Source of the DNA: Nakamurella lactea DSM 19367
Lineage (GTDB): Bacteria > Actinomycetota > Actinomycetes > Mycobacteriales > Nakamurellaceae
DNA: 64,000 nt
Direction: 5' to 3'
Assembly (NCBI RefSeq): GCF_000426645.1
Contig: NZ_AUFT01000017.1
Span: 62,001-126,000 of the forward strand
The translations under genes and the position numbers were made by a program. The notes under the pieces were generated by a model. The model saw only the letters and a program-made list of their open reading frames with translations. It searched no databases and was not told the DNA's origin. Positions 55,280-64,000 of the stretch are shown here, one piece after another (the first letter of the stretch is position 1; each line of letters begins with the position of its first letter).

Positions 55280-57172
55280 ATGGGGAAGGCCTGGGGCGCG
55301 GACACGGTGGGAGAGCTCGATGAGCTGCTCGCCTCCGGTGCTGCGGTGGTCGCCGGGTTGCGGGATTTGCCGTGGTGGCGGTTGGGTGAGGATCGGTTGT
55401 TGTCGGCGACGCAGCAGGTGGAGGCGTTGCTGCGGAGCGCTTTTGGTGTGCAGGTGCGGTTGGCGGCGGAGTTGGAGGTACGCGGGGTCGCGAAGTCGCA
55501 TGCGGTGTCCTCGACGTCGAAGCTGCTAAGCCAGTTGTTGTCGATCACGCCGGGGGAGGCGCGGGGTCGGGTGCTGGCCGCGCAGAGCATTCTGGCGCCG
55601 GAGGCGTCCGCCGAAGAGGTAGCCCGGTCGGTGACGGACCCGGATGCCGGGGCGGTAGCGGAGCTACCGCACTTGAGCGCAGCGGTCGATGCCGGTGAGG
55701 TCGGGTTCGATCACAGTCGAGTGATCATCACCGCGATGCGGGGCATTCCGACCAAGGTGGACGAGGAGCTGCGGCGACTGTGTGAGCGGGTGTTGGTGGA
55801 GGCGGCCAAGGACCGGGACGCCAACCAGTTGAAGGATGTCGCCGAGCAGATCCGCAACATCACCGATCCGGACGGGTCGTTGAACGATCTGGATGCGACG
55901 GATCGGGTCGAGTTGTCGATCGGTAGTCGCCGCGGTGATGGGTTGACGCCGTTTCGTGGCTTGTTGGACGACCTGGGCACGGAATTGCTCCGTAAGGCGG
56001 TAGAACCGTTGGCCAAGCCCCGTCCGGCCGGGCCGGATCTGCCGGACCTGCGGCCGGCCGGGGTGCGGCGGGGGCAGGCGCTGGTCGAGGTGTGTCGGCG
56101 GTTCCTGAAGGCCGGTGACGGACCGACCAATGGTGGGGTGCGGCCGCAGGCGACGGTGACCGTCGGCCTGGCGGATCTGATCGATGGTCGCGGTATCGCG
56201 ACGCTGGATTTCGTGGGCACGGTGTCGGCACGGATCGCCAGGGTCCTTGCCTGTGACGCCGATGTACGCCCCATCCTCTTGTCCTCGGAGGCGCTGCCGT
56301 TGGAGGCGTGGACGAAGCGGCGGTCGTTCCCACCCGCGTTGCGGCGAGCGTTGGAAATTCGCGATGGTGCCGGGTGTGCCTGGCCGGGATGCGATGCGCC
56401 GAGTGGGTGGTGCGACGCGCACCATGTTGTCTTCTGGGCCAACGGCGGGCTGACGGTGCCCGAGAACGGTGTGCTGCTCTGTGGTTTTCACCATACGGAG
56501 ATCCACCGTGGTCGGTGGTTGTGTCGGATGGGCGCCGACGGGCGCCCGGAGTTCATCCCGCCCAGGTGGCTGGATCCGGCCCAGCGGCCCCGCCGGAATC
56601 ACCTGTTCACCGCGGGCGGCCACTTCACCGGGACTGCCGGCCCTGCCGACACCAAGTCCGGTGACCCCGACTCGAGTCGGCCTGGTTCCGGCGACACCCA
56701 GTCCGGTGACCCCGATCCCGGCGGCGCTGAGTCGAGTGGCTCTGGCTCTGGCGGCGCTGAGTCGAGTGGCTCTGGCTCTGGCGCCGCTGAGTCGAGTGGC
56801 TCTGGCTCTGGCGGCGGTAAGTCCGAAGACCCCGAGTCCGGCCGGGCGCCGGATCCATCCCCGACCGATACCTCTGCACCCGAGGCGATACCGAGATCCG
56901 CCGGGCTACGCCGTGACCCCAGGTCCCTGAAGTCTCTGCGGCCGTCGACCTCGCCGTCCGGGTGCGCCGGAGACCGGCCGACGAGAGTGCCGGCCCGGTG
57001 GGTCGACGACCGCTCGGCCGGACAAGGACCCTCATCCGATCCCCGGCCGCGGCACCCCCGGCGGACAGCACCGGCCCGCCGGCACCGGGACAGCCGATGC
57101 CGGCCACCGATAGACCGGGTGTGGCCAGCTGTCCGGATCGGCGTGCAGGTCACCCTGCGCCGGCGCCAGTGA
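55280..57172 (+). CDS. DUF222 / 13E12-repeat family HNH endonuclease
   Basis: The 630-residue protein has the actinobacterial DUF222 domain in its first ~340 residues and an HNH nuclease domain near 360-430: CAWPGCDAPSGWCDAHHVVFW, with paired Cys, His-His, and a closing LLCGFHHTEIHRG. Such genes occur in many copies in mycobacteria and relatives (13E12 repeats) and may be mobile or selfish; their role is unclear. The ATG at 55280 is eight bases after AGGG. From ~450 the protein turns into a low-complexity tail, including three exact-length 10-residue repeats (GGAESSGSGS type) and an Arg/Pro-rich end that looks like read-through of non-coding DNA. The original stop may therefore have been lost. 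Confidence 0.9.
   Translation: MGKAWGADTVGELDELLASGAAVVAGLRDLPWWRLGEDRLLSATQQVEALLRSAFGVQVRLAAELEVRGVAKSHAVSSTSKLLSQLLSITPGEARGRVLAAQSILAPEASAEEVARSVTDPDAGAVAELPHLSAAVDAGEVGFDHSRVIITAMRGIPTKVDEELRRLCERVLVEAAKDRDANQLKDVAEQIRNITDPDGSLNDLDATDRVELSIGSRRGDGLTPFRGLLDDLGTELLRKAVEPLAKPRPAGPDLPDLRPAGVRRGQALVEVCRRFLKAGDGPTNGGVRPQATVTVGLADLIDGRGIATLDFVGTVSARIARVLACDADVRPILLSSEALPLEAWTKRRSFPPALRRALEIRDGAGCAWPGCDAPSGWCDAHHVVFWANGGLTVPENGVLLCGFHHTEIHRGRWLCRMGADGRPEFIPPRWLDPAQRPRRNHLFTAGGHFTGTAGPADTKSGDPDSSRPGSGDTQSGDPDPGGAESSGSGSGGAESSGSGSGAAESSGSGSGGGKSEDPESGRAPDPSPTDTSAPEAIPRSAGLRRDPRSLKSLRPSTSPSGCAGDRPTRVPARWVDDRSAGQGPSSDPRPRHPRRTAPARRHRDSRCRPPIDRVWPAVRIGVQVTLRRRQ
56721..56810 (+). repeat. 30-base in-frame tandem repeat, three copies
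   Basis: The unit starting GCGGCGCTGAGTCGAGTGGC is repeated at 56721, 56751 and 56781 with one or two base differences. It codes for a ten-residue Gly/Ser unit in the tail of the HNH protein. Confidence 0.9.
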
Positions 57173-57240
57173 GCCGCCCGGTCGCGCGCCCGACCGCGCG
57201 CCCGACCGCGGGTCGGGCGCCCGACCCGCGCGTCCGAACC

Positions 57241-57290
57241 GAGCACCCGACCGCGCGTCCGAACCGAGCACCCGACCGCGCGTCCGACCC
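57241..57290. repeat. 25-base tandem repeat, two copies plus degenerate upstream copies
   Basis: The unit GAGCACCCGACCGCGCGTCC followed by GAACC occurs at 57241-57265 and 57266-57290 (one mismatch). Shorter CCCGACCGCGCG copies extend left to about 57190. It lies in the 350-base non-coding stretch 57173-57522, where I see no gene. Confidence 0.85.
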
Positions 57291-57457
57291 GAGCGGAGCT
57301 GCGCATACCAGCACCGGCAGTCCACCGGTGCCGCGACGGCATACCCAGAATGCGGTGCGCTGCCTCCGCGCCGGTCACCCATTGGCAGGGTGTCGACCAG
57401 GATCAATGCGTGACGGTGGCGGCCCAGACTTCTACTCTTCGGGTTCTGCCCACGCCC

Positions 57458-57517
57458 GAGCATGCGCGCGGAGTGCCGAGCATGCGCGCGGAGTGCCGAG
57501 CAAGCGCGAGGAGTGCC
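57458..57517. repeat. 20-base tandem repeat, three copies
   Basis: The unit GAGCATGCGCGCGGAGTGCC is present at 57458-57477 and 57478-57497 exactly, and at 57498-57517 with two differences. It ends six bases from the stop codon of the ABC permease gene and contains the palindrome GCATGCGCGC-like core, so it could also fold after transcription. Confidence 0.85.
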
Positions 57518-57522
57518 GCGCG

Positions 57523-59196
57523 TCAGCGCGACATCAGGTCCCGGCGACGGAATCCGACGAAGCCGATCGCCAGGAACAGCGCAGCGATCATGGTGAGGAC
57601 ACCCATTGCCAGCCACGGGATCCCGGACGTGGCGACCGTCCCCGAATGGACGAAAGGCGACAGATCCAGCAGCCATCGTGGCAGCTGCAGTGCCGGGCCG
57701 AGTTGGGCGATCAACACCGCCGCCACCAGCACGATCCAGGACGTCACCCACAGCCGGGGCAGCAGGCCGAAGATCGCGACGGCGATGCCGCCGACCACCC
57801 AGCAGGCCGGTAGTTGCGCGAGCATCGTTCTGACGGAATCGCCGAAGCCATTAGCGAAGTCGCCGGAGCGGGCACCGTGCAGGACGCCGGTCGTGATGCC
57901 CGCGGCGACCAACATCACCGTCGGGACGACCAGCGCGAACAGGACGTGACTCGCCAGCCAGCGCGGCCGGGGGACCGGGGTGGCGAGCAGCAGGGCGGCC
58001 CGTTCGGACTGTTCCTCGCCGTTCATCCGGCCGGCCGCGGAGATCGCCGCGATGCCGGCCAGGATGCCGGCCATCCCGCCGAGCGCGCTGAGCACCGCAT
58101 CGGTGATCGCGCCCGGACCGCCCATGTCCTTGAGGATCTCGGTCATCTGCGGGCTGTCGGAGAACAGATCCTTGGTGCTGTCGACGATGCCACCGATCAC
58201 CAGCCCGAACACCGCCAGCGCCGCCGTCCAACCGATTGCCGCCGGCAGCTGCAGCCGGCGGGCCAGTCCCAGCGGGGTGCCGATGGTGCCGCGGCCGGCG
58301 CCGAGTCGCGCCGGGAACAGGCCGAGCCCGACGTCCCGCCGGCCGAGCAGCCGCAGCGCCAACAGCACCAGTAGGGCCGTCGTCACCAGCATCAGCGCGA
58401 TCACCGCGAAGTTGTTGGCCGCGAAGGCTTCCACGTTCTCCGCCCAGCCCAGCGGCGACAACCAGCGCACCCACGCGCTGCCGTCACCTCCGGCGTCGGC
58501 CACCGCCCTGATGCCGAACGAGACACCCAGCGCCAGACCGGAAATGCCCAGCGCGGGCCGGGCGCCGTCGAACAGTTGCGCGGCGACCGCCGCCACCGCG
58601 GCGAACAACAGCCCCACGCAGGCCAGGTTCAGCCCCAGCACCAACGATCCGGTGACGTTCTCGCCCTTGATGATCAGCGCCCCGGCGGTCAGTACGAAGA
58701 TGCCCGAGCAGCCGACCAGCGCGGTGCCCAGGCCGGCCAGCAGTGGCGCGGCCCGGCCGACCACGGTGGACAGCAACAGCTCGGTGCGGCCGGCCTCCTC
58801 GTCGGTCCGGGTCCGGCGGACCACGGTGAAGATGCCCATCAGGGCCGCCAGCACGCCGCCGAGCAGGGTGGTGCGCCAGGCGGTCAGCCCGCCGAGCGAC
58901 GAGTCGAAGATCTTCCCGGTGAGGACGGCGAACGCCGGTTGGTTGGCCAGGCTGTCGGCGAACTGCGCGCGGGAGGCGGCGTCCGGGTAGAGTCCGGCGA
59001 ACGCGAGCAGGGTGGACAGCACGATGGCCAGCACCCCGTAGATCCAGGCGGCCAACGGAATCCGCTCCCGACGCAGCCCGAACTTCAGCAGGGCAGCGGT
59101 GCCGGCGGTCGGGCTGCCGCCGAGTCCGGACGACCGGCCGGCCGCGGCGCGGACCGTCCTGGGGCGCGGCGAGGGCGTGGTGGCGAGGGCACTCAT
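57523..59196 (-). CDS. ABC-type exporter permease (polyketide-antibiotic / multidrug type)
   Basis: The 557-residue protein has about 12 membrane helices in two similar halves, each with a large loop, as in the fused permeases annotated as polyketide antibiotic transporters in actinobacteria. [22 protein letters not shown] in the first half and [21 protein letters not shown] in the second are the matching E-E-x-x-x-x-E-L-L-L segments. It works with the ATPase encoded upstream, whose stop codon overlaps its ATG (ATGA). The exported compound is unknown; the local TetR regulator suggests induction by a toxic substance. Confidence 0.9.
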   Translation of the reverse strand: MSALATTPSPRPRTVRAAAGRSSGLGGSPTAGTAALLKFGLRRERIPLAAWIYGVLAIVLSTLLAFAGLYPDAASRAQFADSLANQPAFAVLTGKIFDSSLGGLTAWRTTLLGGVLAALMGIFTVVRRTRTDEEAGRTELLLSTVVGRAAPLLAGLGTALVGCSGIFVLTAGALIIKGENVTGSLVLGLNLACVGLLFAAVAAVAAQLFDGARPALGISGLALGVSFGIRAVADAGGDGSAWVRWLSPLGWAENVEAFAANNFAVIALMLVTTALLVLLALRLLGRRDVGLGLFPARLGAGRGTIGTPLGLARRLQLPAAIGWTAALAVFGLVIGGIVDSTKDLFSDSPQMTEILKDMGGPGAITDAVLSALGGMAGILAGIAAISAAGRMNGEEQSERAALLLATPVPRPRWLASHVLFALVVPTVMLVAAGITTGVLHGARSGDFANGFGDSVRTMLAQLPACWVVGGIAVAIFGLLPRLWVTSWIVLVAAVLIAQLGPALQLPRWLLDLSPFVHSGTVATSGIPWLAMGVLTMIAALFLAIGFVGFRRRDLMSR

Positions 59197-60170
59197 CGCC
59201 GCTCACCGGTTCCGTTTGCCCCCCGCTCTCCGGCGCTCCGGTCGGCACGTTGTCCGTCAGCGGCCCTCCCGTCAGCGCTGTAGTGCCGCATGAACAGCTC
59301 CTCCAGGGTCGGCGGCTGGCTGCTCAGCGCGCGCACCCCGGCGCGGGACATCCGGCCGAGCACATCGCCGAGTTGTTCGGTGTCCACCGACAGCGACACC
59401 TGGCTGCCGTTGACCTTCACGTCGTGTACGCCAGTGGACCCCTGCAGGTCATCCGGCACCCGATCCAGATCCGCCTTGACCGTGGTGCGGGTCAGATGCC
59501 GCAGCTGGGTCAGCGTGCCGGATTCAACCACGGTGCCGTTGCGGATGATCGACACCCGATCGCACAGCGCCTCCACCTCGGACAGGATGTGACTGGAAAG
59601 CAGCACGGTGGTGCCCCGCTGCCTGGCCTGCCGGATGCAGTCCTGGAACACCGCCTCCATCAACGGATCCAGCCCGTTGGTCGGCTCGTCCAGGATCAGC
59701 AATTCGACGTCGGAGGCCAGCGCGGCGATGATCGCCACCTTCTGCCGGTTGCCCTTGGAGTAGGTGCGGCACTTGCGCCGCGGATCGAGTTCGAACCGTT
59801 CGACGAGGTCGTCGCGGCGGGCGGTGTCGACGGTGCCGCGGAGCTTGGCCATCAGGTCGATCACCTCGCCGCCGGTGAGCGATGGCCACAAGGTGACGTC
59901 GCCCGGGACATAGGCCAGCCGACGATGCAGTTGCACCGCATCGGTCCACGGGTCGCCGCCGAGTAGCCGCGCGGTGCCGCTGTCGGCCCGCAGCAGGCCG
60001 AGCAGCACTCGGATGGCGGTGGACTTCCCGGCGCCGTTCGGCCCGAGGAAGCCGTGCACCTCGTCGGTGGCGATGTTCAGGTCCAAGTCGTGCAGTGCGG
60101 TGACCGGCCCGAAAGTCTTGGTGACGCCGGCGATCTCGATGGCCAGGTCGGTCTTGGTCGGTGCAGTCAT
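59193..60170 (-). CDS. ABC transporter ATP-binding protein (drug-resistance ATPase type)
   Basis: The 325-residue ATPase has Walker [10 protein letters not shown] (43-51), the signature motif as YSKGNRQK instead of LSGGQ, Walker [14 protein letters not shown] and the switch SSHILSE. YSKGN variants are normal in the DrrA/BcrA-like subfamily. About 100 residues follow the core, also usual for DrrA-type proteins. It overlaps both neighbours by four bases (ATGA), so TetR regulator, ATPase and permease form one translationally coupled operon. The last ~30 residues ([11 protein letters not shown]) are a polar tail. Confidence 0.95.
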   Translation of the reverse strand: MTAPTKTDLAIEIAGVTKTFGPVTALHDLDLNIATDEVHGFLGPNGAGKSTAIRVLLGLLRADSGTARLLGGDPWTDAVQLHRRLAYVPGDVTLWPSLTGGEVIDLMAKLRGTVDTARRDDLVERFELDPRRKCRTYSKGNRQKVAIIAALASDVELLILDEPTNGLDPLMEAVFQDCIRQARQRGTTVLLSSHILSEVEALCDRVSIIRNGTVVESGTLTQLRHLTRTTVKADLDRVPDDLQGSTGVHDVKVNGSQVSLSVDTEQLGDVLGRMSRAGVRALSSQPPTLEELFMRHYSADGRAADGQRADRSAGERGANGTGERR

Positions 60171-60880
60171 GACATGCCTTTCGGGTGATTCGTTGATTGA
60201 GTGGCGTTCGCGGCGCTGCGGGCGGCCGGTCCCTTCGCCTTCTCGGCGGCCGTGGCGGTACGCAGCGCGTCGCGGATCCGAGAATCGGTGAACAGGCCGT
60301 CGGTGTACACATCCAGGCCCTCGTCGGTGAACAGATCTATGAGTCGGTCCGGGATCTCGATCGGGTCGACGTCCTCGCCGACGATGTAGCGCCCCAACAG
60401 CATCGAGCCGAGCGAGTAGCTGGTGAGCATCAATGCCCTGGTGTGTTCGTCGCGGGCCGGACGAACGATGCCGGACCGGACCGCGTTGGCCATGTAGCCC
60501 TCGACGTCGGCGACCATCCCGTCGAACACCCGGTGGGCGAACTCGCCGCCGTCGAGAAGGGCGCGGGTGACATAGATCGCCGCGGGCGAGTGGTTCGTCC
60601 TGATGGAGAACTGCCGTAGCAGCTCGCCGGCGCTGACGTCGTCCGCGGTGGAGGTGATCACCGCGTGGAACTCGTCCCAGACCGCGTCGTCGCAGGCCTG
60701 CCGCAGACCCGCTTTGGAGCCGAAGTGGTGCAGCACCAGAGCCGGGGACACCCCCGCCGCTGTCGCCACCGCGCGGACCGTCGTGGAGGCGAAGCCCTGC
60801 CGGGCGATCAGCATTGTCGCCGCGTCCCGGATCCGGGCCCGCGCCGTCAGGTCATCCTCGGCTGAACGCACGGTCAACAT
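60167..60880 (-). CDS. TetR/AcrR-family transcriptional regulator of the ABC exporter
   Basis: The 237-residue protein has an N-terminal TetR DNA-binding domain: [44 protein letters not shown] at about 16-59, with the helix-turn-helix around 34-55. The C-terminal ligand-binding part is unassigned. It is the first gene of the exporter operon, so it very likely represses its own operon until a ligand binds. A near-perfect 18-base palindrome abuts the start codon, which leaves no room for a Shine-Dalgarno sequence. The mRNA may be leaderless, or the true start may be the GTG three codons on. Confidence 0.93.
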   Translation of the reverse strand: MLTVRSAEDDLTARARIRDAATMLIARQGFASTTVRAVATAAGVSPALVLHHFGSKAGLRQACDDAVWDEFHAVITSTADDVSAGELLRQFSIRTNHSPAAIYVTRALLDGGEFAHRVFDGMVADVEGYMANAVRSGIVRPARDEHTRALMLTSYSLGSMLLGRYIVGEDVDPIEIPDRLIDLFTDEGLDVYTDGLFTDSRIRDALRTATAAEKAKGPAARSAANATQSTNHPKGMS

Positions 60881-60898
60881 GCTAAACGCGCGTTCAGC
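60881..60898. promoter_or_regulatory. Candidate TetR operator overlapping the exporter-operon start
   Basis: GCTAAACGCGCGTTCAGC is an inverted repeat with 16 of 18 positions symmetrical. It lies directly against the start codon of the TetR gene. A further half-site, GGCTGAACG, occurs at 60860-60868 within the gene. Size, symmetry and position fit an autoregulatory TetR operator. Confidence 0.6.
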
Positions 60899-61054
60899 CT
60901 CGCCGCAACCCCCATTCCCGGCGAGGATCGACTTCGCCTACGAGGGTCAGACTGTTGCGTTCTGTCCCATCCGTCACAGAACGGGAAAAGTAGATCCCCG
61001 CAACGGGGATCCGGGGGTCGGCTATGGCGCCGGCTGATCCACTCCGGTAGCGGG

Positions 61055-62206
61055 CTACTCGCCAGGCAATACGACGCCGAGCTGACGACGGGCCTCGTCC
61101 AGCGTCGTCATGATCGACATCGTCTCGTCCAGCGGCATGATCGGCGATTCGAGATGACCGTCGGAGATCAGCTGGGCCAGGTGCGCGGCCTCGTAGGCGA
61201 GGGCCTCGTGGCCGCGGATCGGGCCGCCGTCGAACTCCAGCCTGCTGCCGTCGCGGTGCAGGTAGGTCAGCGTGCCCGGCGCGTAGAACGGCCCGCTGAT
61301 CTCCACCCGGGCAACGGTTCCGGACACGGTCGCGGTGGTCGGGGTGGCGGCGAACAGCGTGGTGTTCACCAGCGCCTGCGCTCCGCCACGGGCGTCGCGG
61401 CCGGCGTCACCGGCCGCCTCACCGGCCGCGTCACCGGCCGCGTCACCGGCTGCGCCGCCGGCCGCGTCACCGGCCGCGCCGCCGGCCAAGTCACCGGCTT
61501 CCAGCAGCAGCGACACCTGCCCGTCCACCCCGGTGAAGGCCTTACTGCCGCGGGCCGTCACCGCGGTCGGTGCGCCCAGCACCATCGACGCGAACGAGAC
61601 CGGATAGATGCCCAGGTCCAGCAGCGCGCCGCCGGCCAGATCCGGGTTGAACAGCCGGAACTCCGGGTCGGGCGCGAAATACTGGCCGTGGTCGGCGATG
61701 ACGGTGACCACCTCGCCGAGCGCGCCGTCGGCCAACAGCTGCCGCAAGATGTCGGCCTGCGGCAGGAAACGCGCCCACATCGCCTCCATGGCCGTCACCC
61801 CGGCGGCCCTGGCCGCCGCCACCATCTCGGCCGCCTCGCCCGCGTTGCGGGCGAAAGCCTTCTCCACCAAGACGTTCTTGCCGGCGGCCATCGCCGCCAT
61901 GGCCTGCCGGTGGTGCTCGGAGTGCGGTGACGCGATGTAGACCACGTCGATCTCGTCGTCGGCCAGCATCGCCTCCATCGACCCGTGCGCCCGATCGATA
62001 CCGAACCGGTCGGCGAACGCCCTGGCCGACTCCGGCGAGCGCGAGCCGATCGCCACCACCCGCTGGCTGGTGTGCTTGAGCAGCGCGTCGGTCATCGAGG
62101 CGGCGATCCCGCCGGTGGACAGGATGCCCCAGCGCAGCGGGGGAGCGTCGGCCGGATCGGGCACGCGAGAGGTGGGCAGCGCGGTGAGCGCGGCGTCGGT
62201 CGTCAT
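61055..62206 (-). CDS. Gfo/Idh/MocA-family oxidoreductase with a low-complexity insertion
   Basis: The 383-residue NAD(P)-dependent oxidoreductase shows LRWGILSTGGIAASM (a variant of the G-x-G-x-x-G loop), VYIASPHSEHHRQAM, VLVEKAFARNAGEAAEM with the EK motif, and EAMWARFLPQ, which resembles dimeric dihydrodiol / xylose dehydrogenases. The ATG at 62206 is preferred; a TTG lies three codons before. Between the strands LLLEAGDL and LVNTTLFA the protein carries about 30 residues of GDAAG/GGAAG repeats encoded by a 12-base tandem repeat, which homologues would not be expected to have. It is not linked to an operon. The substrate is unknown. Confidence 0.9.
   Translation of the reverse strand: MTTDAALTALPTSRVPDPADAPPLRWGILSTGGIAASMTDALLKHTSQRVVAIGSRSPESARAFADRFGIDRAHGSMEAMLADDEIDVVYIASPHSEHHRQAMAAMAAGKNVLVEKAFARNAGEAAEMVAAARAAGVTAMEAMWARFLPQADILRQLLADGALGEVVTVIADHGQYFAPDPEFRLFNPDLAGGALLDLGIYPVSFASMVLGAPTAVTARGSKAFTGVDGQVSLLLEAGDLAGGAAGDAAGGAAGDAAGDAAGEAAGDAGRDARGGAQALVNTTLFAATPTTATVSGTVARVEISGPFYAPGTLTYLHRDGSRLEFDGGPIRGHEALAYEAAHLAQLISDGHLESPIMPLDETMSIMTTLDEARRQLGVVLPGE
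61407..61500 (-). repeat. 12-base tandem repeat inside the oxidoreductase gene
   Basis: Units of the TCACCGGCCGCG type (and close variants) repeat seven to eight times and keep the reading frame. They encode alternating Gly-Asp-Ala-Ala. Copy number could vary without a frameshift. Confidence 0.85.
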
Positions 62207-62316
62207 GCCCGACAAGTTAGCCCGGGAGGCGTCGGCCCGGGAACGCGCACCGGGCCGCCGGCCCGCAGGTCGGCCGGGTGAGCAGATGTGTCACCCCGGT
62301 AGGCAACAATGAGGCG

Positions 62317-63555
62317 ATGTTCGCGCCCAAACCGACCGCCCCCGGCGCTACCCGCGCCGGGCTCTGGTCGATGCTCGGGCCGGCCTTCGTGGCCGCGGTG
62401 GCGTATGTCGATCCGGGCAACGTGGCGGCGAACCTGCAGGCGGGTGCCCGCTACGGCTACCTCCTGGTCTGGGTGTTGGTGCTGGCCACCATTGCCGCCG
62501 GGCTGGTGCAGTACCTGAGCGCGAAGGTCGGCCTGGCCACCGGCGCCTCGCTGCCCGAGTTGGTGGCCGGCCGGACCTCGACCCGCGGCCGGATCGCCTA
62601 TTGGCTGCAGGCCGAGGCGGTCGCGATGGCGACCGATCTGGCCGAGGTGATCGGCGGTGCGATCGCGCTGAACCTGCTGTTCGATCTGCCGTTGCTGCTC
62701 GGCGGGGTGATCGCCGGGGTGGTGTCTCTGCTGGTGCTGTTGATCCAGGACCGGCGCGGGCAGCGGCCGTTCGAGCGGGTCATCACCGGGCTGTTGCTGG
62801 TGATCGCGATCGGGTTCGTGGCCGGCCTTTTCGTCTCGCCGCCGTCGGCCTCCGGGGTGGCGTCCGGCCTGGTGCCGAGGTTCGCCGGCACCGATTCGGT
62901 GTTGTTGGCGACCGCGATGCTCGGCGCCACGGTGATGCCGCACGTCGTCTATCTGCACTCGGCGTTGTCCCGCGACCGGTTCGGCCGGGTCGAGCCCGGT
63001 CCGAAGCGGGAGCGGTTGCTCGCCGGCACCCGGTTCGACGTGACCGGCGCAATGCTGCTGGCCGGGGCGGTCAACATCAGCATGCTGCTGCTGGCGGCGT
63101 CGGCGCTGCAGGGCACCGGCGACATCGACACCATCGAGGGCGCGCATGCCGCGGTCTCCGACTCGCTCGGATCAGGCATCGCGCTACTGTTCGCGATCGG
63201 GCTGCTGGCCTCGGGACTGGCCTCCACCTCGGTCGGCTGCTACGCCGGCAGCGTCATCATGGAGGGCCTGCTCAAACGCAAGATCAACCTGTTGGCCCGC
63301 CGCGCGGTGACGTTGATCCCGGCTTTCATCGTGCTGGCCGTCGGCGCCGAACCCACTGGCGTGCTGGTGATCTCCCAGGTCATCCTGAGTTTCGGGCTGC
63401 CGTTCGTGCTGGTCCCGTTGGTGAGGTTCTCCGCGGATCGCCGCCTGATGGCTGACGCCACCAACAGCCGGCTGACCAGCGCGCTGGCCTGGGCGGTGAC
63501 CATCGCGATCAGCGCGCTGAATCTCTACCTGGTGGCGTCCTTCTTCATCGGATGA
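62317..63555 (+). CDS. mntH: Nramp-family divalent metal (Mn2+/Fe2+) transporter
   Basis: The 412-residue protein has 11 membrane helices and both metal-site motifs: DPGN (32-35) in helix 1 and M207-P208-H209 in helix 6, in the sequence ATVMPHVVYLHS. These are the residues that bind Mn2+ in Nramp structures and make proton-coupled manganese or iron uptake likely. I chose the ATG at 62317, which gives a normal N-terminus; the frame also extends to a GTG at 62278. GAGG lies only two bases before the ATG, so initiation may be weak or leaderless. It diverges from the oxidoreductase. No MntR-type box was recognised upstream. Confidence 0.93.
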   Translation: MFAPKPTAPGATRAGLWSMLGPAFVAAVAYVDPGNVAANLQAGARYGYLLVWVLVLATIAAGLVQYLSAKVGLATGASLPELVAGRTSTRGRIAYWLQAEAVAMATDLAEVIGGAIALNLLFDLPLLLGGVIAGVVSLLVLLIQDRRGQRPFERVITGLLLVIAIGFVAGLFVSPPSASGVASGLVPRFAGTDSVLLATAMLGATVMPHVVYLHSALSRDRFGRVEPGPKRERLLAGTRFDVTGAMLLAGAVNISMLLLAASALQGTGDIDTIEGAHAAVSDSLGSGIALLFAIGLLASGLASTSVGCYAGSVIMEGLLKRKINLLARRAVTLIPAFIVLAVGAEPTGVLVISQVILSFGLPFVLVPLVRFSADRRLMADATNSRLTSALAWAVTIAISALNLYLVASFFIG

Positions 63556-63686
63556 ACGGGCGAGCGTTAGCCCCAACGGTCGCGACCCCGCACACTCTGT
63601 GATCAAATGATCTTGGTCGCTATGTCCTTCTTAGTGCCGTTCCCATGTCCGCCGATACGTCCCAGTTGGGGCGCCGGGAGTTCTAC

Positions 63687-64000
63687 ATGCGTCACGCGCA
63701 CAGGATCAATCGACCGACCCTCTGGCGCCGCCTCGGGGTGACAGCGGTCGCGATCGCGATCGGACTCGGCCTGCCGATGGCGGCAACGGTCCCGGCGTCG
63801 GCGGCCGATCCGACCGCGTCGATGACGATCAACAAGGCGTCCAGCGCCTCCGAGATCACCCCTGGTCAGCAGTTCAACTACACCATTCAAGTGCAGTGCA
63901 CGGCGGGCACGGTGGCCGGTTGCCTGAACGCGGCGATCACCGACACGATGCCGGACGGCATCACCATCGTCGGCGATCCGACCGTTTCCGGTAACGGCGC
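63687..64000 (+). CDS. Secreted DUF11-like surface protein, N-terminal part
   Basis: A frame opens at the ATG at 63687, six bases after GGGAG, and is still open at the end of the window (104 codons seen). The protein has a basic N-terminus (MRHAHRINRPTLWRRLG), a hydrophobic core and a signal peptidase site near ASAADP. The mature part starts SMTINKASSASEITPGQQFNYTIQVQC and continues AAITDTMPDGITIVGDP, a clear beginning of a DUF11/isopeptide-type repeat domain, as found in large adhesins and surface-layer-associated proteins. What lies downstream is unknown. Two cysteines at the beginning of the domain (VQCTAGTVAGC) may form a disulfide. Confidence 0.8.
   Translation, partial: MRHAHRINRPTLWRRLGVTAVAIAIGLGLPMAATVPASAADPTASMTINKASSASEITPGQQFNYTIQVQCTAGTVAGCLNAAITDTMPDGITIVGDPTVSGNG

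Noticed and set aside
57190-57517. Tandem repeats as a possible CRISPR array or origin iterons.
   Set aside because: There are no unique spacers, no cas genes and no replication gene nearby.
63601-63612. Short palindrome GATCAAATGATC upstream of the DUF11-like gene as an operator.
   Set aside because: Five-base arms are too short to support a call without conservation data.

Overview
The window is chromosomal DNA from a high-GC actinobacterium. GTG starts are common, genes are packed with many 4-base overlaps, and there is a DUF222/13E12-type HNH gene, an actinobacterial prs-glmU-mfd-mazG housekeeping block, a DUF4012 protein and a class-E-type LAxTG surface protein. Frankia-, Nakamurella- or Geodermatophilus-like lineages would fit, but I cannot fix the genus from sequence alone. 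No rRNA, CRISPR array, intact insertion sequence or phage was seen.

Layout. 1-2.2 kb: the tail of a GGDEF protein and a conserved protein of unknown function. 2.3-5 kb: prs, glmU and tRNA-Gln(TTG) on the minus strand. 5.1-8.8 kb: a membrane fatty-acid desaturase and a secreted lysyl-oxidase-like protein, converging. 9.2-12.8 kb: mfd. 13.3-50.1 kb: a large exopolysaccharide locus. 50.2-54.5 kb: a small LAxTG protein, a SurA-like lipoprotein, mazG, an RclA-like flavoprotein and a methyltransferase. 54.8-57.5 kb: a small membrane protein, the HNH/DUF222 protein and several tandem repeats. 57.5-60.9 kb: a TetR-ABC exporter operon with a palindromic candidate operator at the regulator start. 61-63.6 kb: a Gfo/Idh/MocA oxidoreductase and an Nramp metal transporter. 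At the right edge a secreted DUF11-like protein begins and runs out of the window.

The exopolysaccharide locus has the parts of a Wzx/Wzy-type pathway: a polyprenyl-phosphate sugar transferase that starts the repeat unit (13.3 kb), sugar-nucleotide enzymes (WlbA-like dehydrogenase, epimerase, two DegT aminotransferases, a NeuD-like and a WlbB-like acyltransferase), seven glycosyltransferases, a flippase (25.2 kb), a polymerase/ligase (35.5 kb), two divergent Wzz-like proteins (33.6 and 34.6 kb) and a NodB-type deacetylase (42.8 kb). Two secreted proteins with DUF4082 modules lie inside it, one of 1701 residues and one carrying a Thr/Pro/Lys stalk and a beta-helix.

The most unusual part is a minus-strand operon at 37.7-41.8 kb: a GNAT-like protein, an AMP-forming ligase, a PLP decarboxylase and an acyl carrier protein. 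The ligase and decarboxylase resemble the pair found with exosortase A systems in Gram-negative bacteria, yet no exosortase is visible. The set also parallels the carrier-bound amino-acid decarboxylation of butirosin biosynthesis (BtrI/J/K). It may make a carrier-tethered aminoacyl group that decorates the polysaccharide; this last step is inference.
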